A DNA stretch of 6,266 bases from Azonexus sp. (GTDB lineage Bacteria > Pseudomonadota > Gammaproteobacteria > Burkholderiales > Rhodocyclaceae): NCBI GenBank assembly GCA_023150195.1, contig JAKLLI010000119.1, positions 1 through 6,266 of the forward strand, given 5' to 3'. Position numbers and translations under genes: made by a program. Shown here piece after piece: positions 1 through 6,266 of the stretch. The first letter of the stretch is position 1, and each line of letters opens with the position of its first letter. The notes under the pieces are model-generated. The model saw only the letters and a list, made by a program, of their open reading frames with translations, had not been told where the DNA came from and ran no database searches.

Positions 1-1345
1 CGGTCCAGCGCTTGGATTCGTCGTCGTACTCGAACATCGGGAAGTCGATGACCCACAGCGGCGCCCACTTGGCGCCGGTGACAAAACCTTTTTCGTGGCC
101 GATCTTGATGCGCAGGGCGCCGAGAGCATCGTTCACGATTTTCGCTTTGTCGGCGCCAAAGAAAATCAGGTCGCCGGACTGGGCGCCTGTCCGTTCGATG
201 ACGGCCTTCAGGGAAGCTTCGGACAGGTTCTTGACGATCGGTGACTGCAGGCCGGTTTCGTTGATCTGGGTGACGTCATTGACCTTGATGTAGGCCAGGC
301 CCTTGGCGCCGTAGATGCCAACGAACTGGGTGTAGGCATCGATTTCACCGCGGGTGAGGGTGGCGCCACCAGGAATACGCATCGCGGCAATGCGACCGCC
401 TTCACTGTTCGCGACCGAGGCGAATACTTTGAATGCGACATCCTTGAAGGCATCGGTCACTTCGGTCAACTCGAGCGTGACACGCAAATCCGGCTTGTCG
501 GAACCGAAACGGTGCATGGCTTCAGCGTAGGTCATGCGCGGGAATTCCGGCAGGTCGACGTCAATCGCTTCCTTGAACACGGTGCGGATCAGCTTTTCCA
601 TCAGCGCGGTGATTTCGGCTTCGCTCATGAAGGAGGTTTCGATATCGACCTGGGTGAATTCGGGCTGACGGTCGGCACGCAAATCTTCGTCGCGGAAGCA
701 CTTGGTGATCTGGTAGTAGCGGTCGAAACCCGCCACCATCAGCAATTGCTTGAACAACTGCGGCGATTGCGGCAAGGCGAAGAACTGGCCGGCGTGGACG
801 CGGGAGGGCACTAGATAGTCGCGGGCACCTTCCGGGGTCGATTTGGTCAGCATCGGCGTTTCAATGTCGACAAAACCATTGTCGTCGAGGAAACGACGGA
901 AGGCACGGGCCGTTTTGTAGCGGAGCATCAGGTTGTTCTGCATCTGCGGACGGCGCAGATCGATGACTCGATGCGTTAGGCGAACGTTTTCGGACAGGTT
1001 GTCTTCGTCCAGCTGGAAGGGCGGGGTGACGGAGGGATTGAGTACCTCGATCTCGTGGCACAGCACTTCGATCTCGCCGGAGGCCAGATTTGCGTTGGTC
1101 GTACCTGCCGGGCGCGGGCGAACCTTGCCGGTGATCTTCAAACAGAACTCGTTGCGCACCGATTCGGCGATAGTGAAGGCCTCGGCACGATCGGGGTCGC
1201 AAACGATCTGGGCCAGACCATCGCGGTCACGCAGATCGATAAAGATGACGCCGCCGTGGTCGCGACGGCGATGAGCCCAGCCGCAAAGCGTGACAAGTTG
1301 ACCGTCAAGGGAGGCGTTGAGTTGGCCGCAATAATGGGTACGCAT
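1..1345 (-). CDS. aspS: Aspartyl-tRNA synthetase, probably non-discriminating (Asp/Asn), 3' end cut by window edge
   Basis: A cytoplasmic class IIb synthetase that attaches aspartate to tRNA. The gene enters at ATG 1345 and runs off the left edge, leaving 448 complete codons of an enzyme usually near 590-600 residues. The N-terminal OB-fold anticodon-binding domain (about 1-105) starts MRTHYCGQL and contains [11 protein letters not shown] at 22-32. The class II core follows, with the [12 protein letters not shown] segment (Glu172, equivalent to the aspartate-binding Glu of E. coli), QSPQLFKQ at 193-200, and motif 2 [16 protein letters not shown] from residue 217. The bacterial GAD-type insertion domain occupies roughly 290-420. 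Motif 3 lies outside the window. His30 and Gly81 are residues linked to non-discriminating AspRS, whereas E. coli has Leu at the first position. The start matches the family N-terminus. The Shine-Dalgarno is weak (ACGGAA). It begins 18 bases after the DUF502 stop and is probably co-transcribed with it. Confidence 0.97.
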   Translation of the reverse strand, partial: MRTHYCGQLNASLDGQLVTLCGWAHRRRDHGGVIFIDLRDRDGLAQIVCDPDRAEAFTIAESVRNEFCLKITGKVRPRPAGTTNANLASGEIEVLCHEIEVLNPSVTPPFQLDEDNLSENVRLTHRVIDLRRPQMQNNLMLRYKTARAFRRFLDDNGFVDIETPMLTKSTPEGARDYLVPSRVHAGQFFALPQSPQLFKQLLMVAGFDRYYQITKCFRDEDLRADRQPEFTQVDIETSFMSEAEITALMEKLIRTVFKEAIDVDLPEFPRMTYAEAMHRFGSDKPDLRVTLELTEVTDAFKDVAFKVFASVANSEGGRIAAMRIPGGATLTRGEIDAYTQFVGIYGAKGLAYIKVNDVTQINETGLQSPIVKNLSEASLKAVIERTGAQSGDLIFFGADKAKIVNDALGALRIKIGHEKGFVTGAKWAPLWVIDFPMFEYDDESKRWT

Positions 1346-1363
1346 GGGAATTCCGTGGGGTGT

Positions 1364-1993
1364 TCAATGAGGTTGATGTGTTTTTACGTGCTTGGGGGGG
1401 CTGACGACCCCCATCGAGATAATGTATTTCAGCGCTTCGTCGACCGACATGTCGAGTTCGAGAGCCTCGCTGGCGGGTAGCATCAGGAAGAAGCCCGAGG
1501 TCGGGTTCGGCGTGGTCGGGACATAAACGCTGAGATGCGGACCTTGCAGCAAATCCTTGATCGCTTCGCCCGGGCTGCCGGTCAAAAAGGCAATCGTCCA
1601 GACCCCGGGGCGAGGATATTGAATCAACAAGGCTTTTCTAAAAGCGTTGCCATTGGGCGCAAAGAGCGTGTCGGAAACTTGCTTGACGCTTTTGTAGACC
1701 GAGTTCACCACGGGAATGCGAGAAAGCAACAAGTCCCACCAGCTCACCAGTTTTTGGCCGATGAAGTTGGCGGCGAGCAAGCCGGTAATCAAAATGATCG
1801 CCAGCGTGAGTACCGCGCCGGCACCCGGAATCGCGAAGCCGAACAGATTTTTGGGGTGAAGTACCTCGGGCAGCAGTCTTAGGGACTGATCCAGCGTATT
1901 GATAATAATTGACAGTACCCAGGCCGTAATGACCAAGGGTACCCAAATCAGCAGGCCGGTTAAAAAATAGCGTTTGATCAGCTGGCCACGCAC
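1364..1993 (-). CDS. DUF502 family inner-membrane protein
   Basis: A DUF502 family membrane protein of unknown biochemical function. From GTG 1993 it is 209 residues. Seen in the sequence: a short positive N-terminus (RGQLIKRYF), a first membrane segment (about residues 10-32, LTGLLIWVPLVITAWVL), a polar segment, and a second membrane segment (about 55-79). These are followed by the family block RIPVVNSVYKSVKQVSDTL, then FRKALLIQYPRPGVWTIAFLTG, and a soluble C-terminal part ending near SMGVVSPP. ATG 2023 in the same frame would give 219 residues but has no Shine-Dalgarno and overlaps the upstream gene by 46 bases. GTG 1993 follows GGAAGGAAG (2003-2011) at 9 bases and fits the usual family start near KRYF, so it is preferred. 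The gene overlaps the FmdB gene by 16 bases and is translationally linked to it, with aspS next. Family identity is firm; function is unknown. Confidence 0.9.
   Translation of the reverse strand: MRGQLIKRYFLTGLLIWVPLVITAWVLSIIINTLDQSLRLLPEVLHPKNLFGFAIPGAGAVLTLAIILITGLLAANFIGQKLVSWWDLLLSRIPVVNSVYKSVKQVSDTLFAPNGNAFRKALLIQYPRPGVWTIAFLTGSPGEAIKDLLQGPHLSVYVPTTPNPTSGFFLMLPASEALELDMSVDEALKYIISMGVVSPPKHVKTHQPH
1393..1413 (-). other. GC-rich hairpin with C7 tract inside the 3' end of the DUF502 gene
   Basis: On the minus strand TGGGGG (1408-1413) can pair with CCCCCA (1393-1398) across a nine-base loop, giving a six-pair stem with five G-C pairs. It lies over the codons for MGVVSPP near the C-terminus of the DUF502 protein, about 50 bases before the aspS start. 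No U-tract follows, so it is not an intrinsic terminator. A role in transcript stability or in tuning aspS translation is possible but unproven; it may simply be coding sequence. Confidence 0.35.
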
Positions 1994-2229
1994 GACGAGC
2001 AACTTCCTTCCCCGGTTTGGCATGGTGGTGGGGAGGCGGGTTTGCTGCCACCCTTGAAGTCCGTGGCATACCAGCCGCTACCTTTCAATTGGAACCCGGC
2101 AGCCGACAGCAGTTTGACGTAGTGCTCCTTGCCGCAGGCAGGGCAAGTGGTCAGCGGCGCATCGCTCATTTTCTGCAGATGTTCCTTCTGATGTCCGCAG
2201 GCTTCGCATCGATATTCGTAGATCGGCAT
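1978..2229 (-). CDS. FmdB/CxxC_CxxC-type zinc-ribbon protein
   Basis: A small cytoplasmic protein of 83 residues with the FmdB-family N-terminus MPIYEYRCEACGH. Cys8, Cys11, Cys29 and Cys32 form two CxxC knuckles that should hold one zinc. A middle part (AGFQLKGSGWYATDF, about 45-58) is typical of the family. The tail is low-complexity and contains Cys70, Cys77 and Cys80. The family takes its name from a putative regulator of formamidase in Methylophilus, but the role of most members is not established, so no specific function is assigned. The ATG at 2229 has a good Shine-Dalgarno (AGAGGA, 2235-2240) five bases upstream. This is the first gene of the FmdB-DUF502-aspS unit and lies just downstream of a perfect -10 hexamer. 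Confidence 0.92.
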   Translation of the reverse strand: MPIYEYRCEACGHQKEHLQKMSDAPLTTCPACGKEHYVKLLSAAGFQLKGSGWYATDFKGGSKPASPPPCQTGEGSCSSCVAS

Positions 2230-2234
2230 GGGCG

Positions 2235-2240
2235 TCCTCT
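2235..2240 (-). promoter_or_regulatory. Shine-Dalgarno of the FmdB-type gene
   Basis: AGAGGA on the minus strand with a five-base spacer to ATG 2229. It supports that start and is the clearest ribosome-binding site in the window. Confidence 0.7.
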
Positions 2241-2250
2241 AAAACCTTGA

Positions 2251-2279
2251 ATTATAGCTGATGGATCTTGGCTGCTGCA
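2251..2279 (-). promoter_or_regulatory. Predicted sigma-70 promoter for FmdB-DUF502-aspS
   Basis: A perfect TATAAT hexamer sits at 2251-2256 on the minus strand in the only sizeable gap between genes. The hexamer 17 bases upstream (2274-2279, TGCAGC) is a poor match to TTGACA, and there is no TGn extended -10. Transcription would start near 2244, leaving a leader of about 15 bases before ATG 2229, just enough to hold the Shine-Dalgarno. The position suggests independent expression of aspS from the pilus genes. Because the -35 is weak, this is a prediction only. Confidence 0.5.
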
Positions 2280-2298
2280 GCACGGCAAATGGTGTGGG

Positions 2299-3156
2299 TC
2301 AGTAGAGCAGTCCCAGATAAGCCTCGGTGAGCTGCTGACCCCAGAATAGTGCGATCAAGCCGGCAATGGCGAGATAGGGGCCGAAGGGAATGGGTTTGTT
2401 ACGCCCATGTTTTGCAAAGACGATCATCAGCCCGCCGGAAACGGCACCGACAATGGACGAGAGCAGAACGATGCTGGGCAACAGCTGCCATCCCAGCCAT
2501 GCACCCAAAGCGGCCAGCAATTTGAAATCGCCATAACCCATGCCTTCCTTGCCCGTCGCCAGTTTGAACAGCCAGTACACCGACCAAAGCGAAAGATAGC
2601 CCGCCATCGCACCGATCAATGCCGATTCCGTTGTTGCCAATGCGGCGCCGAGATTAAAAGCCAGGCCAGCCCAGAGTAGGGGGAGGGTAATCGCATCGGG
2701 CAGGAGGCAGGTGTCCAGGTCAATAAAGGTCAGGCAGATGAGGCACCAGATCAGGAGAAGTGCGCCAACTGTTGCCCAGGTTTGGCCGAAATGCCAGGCC
2801 GCAAACGCCGAGAGCATGCCGGTGAGCGTCTCAATGAGCGGGTAACGCCAAGAAATGGCGGTTTTGCATGCCGAGCATTTGCCACGAAGCACCAGGCAGT
2901 AACTGATCACCGGAATGTTTTCTAAAATACCGATCGGGTGATTGCAATTAGGGCAGCGGGAGCGCGGCGTCGCCAGATTGAATTTCGTGGTTTCGGAGGT
3001 TTCCGCCGTGCCAAGGATGTCATGGCACTGTGCTTGCCATTCTCGCTCCAGCATGACCGGAAGCCGATAAATTACGACATTGAGAAAACTGCCAACGCAC
3101 AAGCCAAGAAGGCCCACCAATGTTGCCAGCAGGCCCAGCGAATCAATGGTCGTCAA
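2299..3156 (-). CDS. pilD: Type IV prepilin peptidase / N-methyltransferase PilD
   Basis: A bifunctional polytopic inner-membrane enzyme that cleaves prepilin leader peptides after the conserved glycine and N-methylates the new N-terminal residue. It has 285 residues, normal for the family. Seen in order: GSFLNVVIYRLP (22-33) in the first membrane segment; a cytoplasmic domain with a four-cysteine zinc motif (Cys68, Cys71, Cys94, Cys97); FIDLDTCLLPD (144-154); and GMGYGDFK (205-212). The catalytic aspartates of this aspartic-protease family should be in the FIDLD segment (Asp146/Asp148) and at Asp210. IPFGPYL (256-262) is near the end. The peptidase_A24 domain covers roughly 130-240. The start is TTG at 3156, sharing four bases (TTGA) with the pilC stop; the next in-frame Met (35) would remove the conserved first segment. 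It may also process type II secretion pseudopilins if such a system exists elsewhere in the genome. Confidence 0.97.
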   Translation of the reverse strand: MTTIDSLGLLATLVGLLGLCVGSFLNVVIYRLPVMLEREWQAQCHDILGTAETSETTKFNLATPRSRCPNCNHPIGILENIPVISYCLVLRGKCSACKTAISWRYPLIETLTGMLSAFAAWHFGQTWATVGALLLIWCLICLTFIDLDTCLLPDAITLPLLWAGLAFNLGAALATTESALIGAMAGYLSLWSVYWLFKLATGKEGMGYGDFKLLAALGAWLGWQLLPSIVLLSSIVGAVSGGLMIVFAKHGRNKPIPFGPYLAIAGLIALFWGQQLTEAYLGLLY

Positions 3157-4379
3157 ACTACCGCCCCAAGCTTGAAGATCGGCAGGTACATTGCGATGAC
3201 CATGCCACCAATCAATACCCCGAGAACAACCATGATCATGGGTTCCATGAGACTGGACATGGCTTCCACGGCATCATCAACTTCTTGTTCGAAAAAATCG
3301 GCGACTTTTGAGAGCATGGCGTCAAGGGCGCCAGACTCCTCACCAATGGCGACCATTTGCGTCACCATGTTCGGGAAAACATTGACGTTTTGCATGGAGA
3401 TGGTCAGGCTGGTGCCGCTGGCGACCTCGTTCTGGATTTCACGGGTGGCAGACTTGTACACATGATTGCCTGCTGCACCTCCGACGGATTCCAGCGATTC
3501 GACCAAGGGAACCCCCGCTGCAAACATGGTTGCCAGCGTTCGGGTCCAGCGAGCGATCACGGCTTTCCGGATGATTTCTCCGAACACCGGTAGGCGCAAT
3601 AACAGCCGATCCATGCTCATTTGCAATTTTTCGGATTTCTTCCACGCCTGGAAAAAGAAGTAGAGGCCTCCACCAATGGCGCCAAAAATAGCCCACCAGT
3701 ACGCGACGAAGAAGTCGGAAATCGCGATGACCAACAAGGTCGGTGCCGGCAGATCGGCGCCAAAGCTCTTGAAAACATCCTTAAATGCAGGGATCACGAA
3801 AATCATGATGACCGCTGTGATGACAAATGCCACCACGATAACGGATATCGGATAGAAGAGCGCTGATTTGATCTTGCTCTTGATTGCGAGGATTTTTTCC
3901 TTGTAAGTAGCCAGTCGATCCAGCAGTGTATCGAGAATCCCTGCCTGTTCGCCTGCGGAGACAAGGTTGCAATACAGCGCGTCGAAATAATCAGGATATT
4001 TCCGAAATGCCTGGGAGAGCGAACTACCGGTTTCGACCTCGGATTTGATTTCAAGCAGTAACTTGCCCACCGCGGGATTGGTGTGTCCTCTGCCAACGAT
4101 ATCGAAGGCCTGAAGCAGAGGGACCCCGGATTTCATCATGGTCGCGAGTTGACGGGTAAACAGCGAGATATCCTTCTCCGTGATTTTTTTTCCCATCGGG
4201 ACACGGATTTTCTTGACCTTGACATTGGTGACGCCTTGCTTGCGCAACGTGGTGTTGACCACCGCGGCGGAGGCGGCGCGCAATTCACCACGGACAGGCC
4301 GCCCGTCCTTACTGATGCCCTCCCACTGGAAGGTGCTTTCTTTGACAGTGATGGATTTCGATCGTGAGGCTGTTGCCAT
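3153..4379 (-). CDS. pilC: Type IV pilus inner-membrane platform protein PilC
   Basis: The integral membrane platform of the type IV pilus machine, thought to couple the PilB and PilT ATPases to pilin insertion and removal. It has 408 residues, the usual PilC length. Two T2SSF (GspF-like) domains are visible at about 71-194 and 274-396. The first begins with DISLFTRQLATMMKSGVPLL and the second has the parallel ARWTRTLATMFAAGVPLVESL. Membrane segments are predicted at about 175-199, 220-243 and 380-402. The C-terminus MYLPIFKLGAVV is characteristic of PilC. The N-terminal FQWEGISKDGRPVRGELRA is the usual cytoplasmic lead-in. ATG 4379 follows AGGA by nine bases and lies 20 bases after the pilB stop, so pilB and pilC are surely co-transcribed. 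A GspF paralogue is less likely, given the pilB and pilD neighbours. Confidence 0.97.
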   Translation of the reverse strand: MATASRSKSITVKESTFQWEGISKDGRPVRGELRAASAAVVNTTLRKQGVTNVKVKKIRVPMGKKITEKDISLFTRQLATMMKSGVPLLQAFDIVGRGHTNPAVGKLLLEIKSEVETGSSLSQAFRKYPDYFDALYCNLVSAGEQAGILDTLLDRLATYKEKILAIKSKIKSALFYPISVIVVAFVITAVIMIFVIPAFKDVFKSFGADLPAPTLLVIAISDFFVAYWWAIFGAIGGGLYFFFQAWKKSEKLQMSMDRLLLRLPVFGEIIRKAVIARWTRTLATMFAAGVPLVESLESVGGAAGNHVYKSATREIQNEVASGTSLTISMQNVNVFPNMVTQMVAIGEESGALDAMLSKVADFFEQEVDDAVEAMSSLMEPMIMVVLGVLIGGMVIAMYLPIFKLGAVV

Positions 4380-4399
4380 GGGGCTGGATCCTATGGGCG

Positions 4400-6121
4400 T
4401 TAGGCGTTGGTGGTGCTCAGAACTTCATCCAGGGAGGTCAGTCCCTGCTTGACCTTGAGGAGGCCTGATTCTCGTAAATCCTTGACGCCTTCAGCCTTGG
4501 CTTGCTGCGCCAGATCGATGGCGGTAGCACCGCTCATGATCAGTTTTTGCATGGCTTCGGATATCGGCATGACTTGGTAAATACCGACGCGTCCCTTGTA
4601 GCCGCTGCCTTTGCAGCGTTCGCAGCCACCCGGTCCATACAGGGTCCAGCTGCCATCAAGGTCTTCCGGAGCAAACCCGGCATCGAGCAGCGCTTGTTCC
4701 GGCACCTTGATCGGCTGCTTGCAATTGCAGAGTCTGCGGGCCAGTCGCTGCGCTGTAATGAGCAGAATGCTGGAGGCAATGTTGAAGGTGGGGACGCCCA
4801 TGTTCATCAGACGCGTCAGCGTTTGCGGACCATCGTTGGTGTGAAGGGTCGACATCACCATATGCCCGGTTTGCGCTGCCTTGATTGCGATTTCAGCAGT
4901 TTCAATATCGCGGATTTCACCCACCATGATGATATCCGGATCTTGGCGCAAGAAAGATTTTAGCGCTGCGGCGAAGGTCAGTCCGACCTTGTCATCGACG
5001 TTAACCTGATTGATCCCCGGTAAATTGATTTCCGCAGGGTCTTCGGCGGTGGAAATGTTGACGCCATCCTTGTTCAGGAGGTTAAGACAGGTGTACAACG
5101 AGACGGTTTTCCCGGAGCCAGTGGGGCCGGTAACGAGCACCATGCCGTAGGGTCTGGAGATGGCCTCCAGGAGCGCAGCTTTTTGCTCGGGCTCATAGCC
5201 CAGCGCCTCAATCCCCAAGGTTGCCGAGGCCGGATCTAGGATACGCAGTACGATTTTCTCCCCTTGCAGCGTGGGGAGTGTGCTTACGCGGAAATCGATA
5301 GAACGGCTTTTGGAAATGGCCAACTTCATGCGACCATCTTGCGGCACCCGTTTTTCAGCAATATTTAGCCTTGAAATCACCTTGATGCGGGAAGCCAGCT
5401 TGTCCTTGATGGCCAAGGGGGGCTTGGCCACTTCGCGCAAGATGCCGTCCACACGGAAACGGATTCGGTAATATTTTTCGTACGGTTCGAAATGTATATC
5501 CGAGGCACCATCGTTGATGGCATCCAACAACATTTTTTGAATGAATTTGACGACAGGTGCGTCATCAATATCCTGGGCTCCCGGGTCATCCTGTTTTGCC
5601 CCTGCCCCGGATTCGTCCTCAGCAAAATCCAGCGTCAGTTCGTCATTGGTCAGATTGGCCAAGGCTTCGGATGCTGATTCCGAATTCTGGGCAACCAGCG
5701 GAATCAGTTTGTCGTGTTCGACGACAATTGGGTCCACCGTCAAGCCGGTTTGGAAACGTATTTCGTCCAGCGCGCCGAGGTTTGTCGGGTCGGATACCGC
5801 AACGGAGAGGCGATTGCCGCGTTTGTTGAGCGGAATAACCTTGTGGGTAGCAATCAGTTTGCGATCAATCGCATCCTTCGGCATGTGTGCGTCGTCAAAC
5901 GCTGCCAAATCGAGTAGCGGATAACCGAAGGTTTCAGCGACAAAGCGGGCGATGTCAGCTGCGCTGGCTTTGCGGCTCTCCAGAATCTGATCGATCAGTG
6001 AGGTTTTGGCGGCCTGCGCCTTCTGCATCAGATCTTCGGCTTCCGCTTCCTTGAGTCGCCCGGCTTGTACGAGGGCACGGGCCAAGCCGCTGAGCTGAGG
6101 GGTTTGTGGTGTTGCTGCCAT
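4400..6121 (-). CDS. pilB: Type IV pilus assembly (extension) ATPase PilB
   Basis: A hexameric cytoplasmic GspE-superfamily ATPase that drives pilus extension with PilC. It has 573 residues, full length for PilB. An N-terminal T2SSE_N/MshEN-like region covers about 10-140, followed by an acidic linker (about 160-187). The ATPase core has SDIHFEP (207-213), an Asp-box region FRVSTLPTLQGEKIVLRIL (277-295), Walker A GPTGSGKT (332-339), AEDP (359-362), Walker B DPDIIMVGEIRD (394-405, with Glu402) and a His box TGHMVMSTLHTND (418-430). The zinc site uses Cys465, Cys467, Cys500 and Cys503, giving CxC plus CxxC. ATG 6121 is the start because an in-frame TAG lies nine bases upstream (6128-6130); no convincing Shine-Dalgarno precedes it. 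PilB rather than GspE is supported by the pilC and pilD neighbours. PilT, the retraction ATPase, lacks this long N-terminal domain. Confidence 0.97.
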   Translation of the reverse strand: MAATPQTPQLSGLARALVQAGRLKEAEAEDLMQKAQAAKTSLIDQILESRKASAADIARFVAETFGYPLLDLAAFDDAHMPKDAIDRKLIATHKVIPLNKRGNRLSVAVSDPTNLGALDEIRFQTGLTVDPIVVEHDKLIPLVAQNSESASEALANLTNDELTLDFAEDESGAGAKQDDPGAQDIDDAPVVKFIQKMLLDAINDGASDIHFEPYEKYYRIRFRVDGILREVAKPPLAIKDKLASRIKVISRLNIAEKRVPQDGRMKLAISKSRSIDFRVSTLPTLQGEKIVLRILDPASATLGIEALGYEPEQKAALLEAISRPYGMVLVTGPTGSGKTVSLYTCLNLLNKDGVNISTAEDPAEINLPGINQVNVDDKVGLTFAAALKSFLRQDPDIIMVGEIRDIETAEIAIKAAQTGHMVMSTLHTNDGPQTLTRLMNMGVPTFNIASSILLITAQRLARRLCNCKQPIKVPEQALLDAGFAPEDLDGSWTLYGPGGCERCKGSGYKGRVGIYQVMPISEAMQKLIMSGATAIDLAQQAKAEGVKDLRESGLLKVKQGLTSLDEVLSTTNA

Positions 6122-6266
6122 TGATCGCTAACAGGCTGCTCAAAAACCCCAGCCAGCCGATGCCAATGAGATAATGGCGACCTGGTCAGGACGAGATTGA
6201 AGAAGATGAGAACGGCGGATACCACACAGCACGCGATGTTCAGCTATCGGAGTTTGGAGGAGCGGA
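6122..6266. other. Region upstream of pilB with no supported gene
   Basis: No start with a ribosome-binding site followed by a family-like protein is seen on either strand. One minus-strand frame is open from the window edge to a TGA at 6140-6142 (41 codons), which is too short to count as a gene without a match. No convincing sigma-70 or sigma-54 promoter for pilB was found. A GGAGGAG at 6256-6262 on the plus strand could be the Shine-Dalgarno of a divergent gene starting just beyond the window. The segment 6128-6150 resembles, from memory, an insertion-sequence end. Confidence 0.4.

Noticed and set aside
1339..1362. GGAATTCC palindrome just before the aspS start as an operator
   Set aside because: Eight bases only, occurring once. 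It is better read as part of the weak Shine-Dalgarno region.
1055..1480. A 141-codon open frame on the plus strand, antisense to aspS and DUF502
   Set aside because: There is no ribosome-binding site or recognisable domain, and it runs across the boundary of two well-supported minus-strand genes.
2273..2282. Perfect 10-base palindrome TGCTGCAGCA between pilD and the FmdB gene
   Set aside because: It has no loop and no following U-tract, so it is not a terminator. One short palindrome is expected by chance and there is no second copy to suggest an operator.
2938..3465. A 175-codon open frame on the plus strand, antisense to pilD and pilC
   Set aside because: The product resembles no family, is low-complexity and polar, and crosses the junction of two clearly real genes on the other strand. 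It is a shadow frame.
6148..6175. Possible sigma-54 promoter upstream of pilB (TTGGCATCGGCTGGCT on the minus strand)
   Set aside because: The TGGCA element is present, but the downstream GC pair is one base too close and TTGC is absent, so the -24/-12 spacing fails.
1..6266. CRISPR arrays, tRNA or rRNA genes, riboswitches, defence or phage genes
   Set aside because: No regular repeats and no structured RNA motif were seen, and the coding density leaves no gap longer than about 145 bases.

Overview
The window looks like ordinary chromosomal DNA of a betaproteobacterium, probably Rhodocyclales or a close relative. That placement is inference, from the betaproteobacterial character of the PilB, PilC and AspRS sequences and from the FmdB-DUF502-aspS gene order. 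I found no exotic or undescribed system. All six supported genes lie on the minus strand, are densely packed, show no visible frameshift, and read from right to left.

Positions 6121 to 2299 hold a type IV pilus assembly block: pilB (extension ATPase), pilC (inner-membrane platform) and pilD (prepilin peptidase/N-methylase). Spacing is 20 bases between pilB and pilC and a 4-base overlap between pilC and pilD, so the three are almost certainly one transcript. PilD cleaves and methylates prepilins, and PilB powers their polymerisation through PilC. No pilin gene or secretin/alignment genes (pilMNOPQ) are in the window.

A 69-base gap (2230-2298) carries a perfect TATAAT -10 hexamer on the minus strand. 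It is followed by a second unit: a small FmdB-type zinc-ribbon protein, a DUF502 membrane protein and aspS (aspartyl-tRNA synthetase). aspS runs off the left edge, so about its first three quarters are present. The AspRS carries the residues associated with non-discriminating enzymes, which charge both tRNA-Asp and tRNA-Asn.

The rightmost 145 bases (6122-6266), upstream of pilB, hold no gene I can support. They contain a segment that resembles, from memory, an insertion-sequence end. The points worth a second look are the predicted tRNA specificity of AspRS, the possible mobile-element remnant beside pilB, the TTG start of pilD, the CxC variant of the PilB zinc site, and the GC-rich hairpin at the end of the DUF502 gene.
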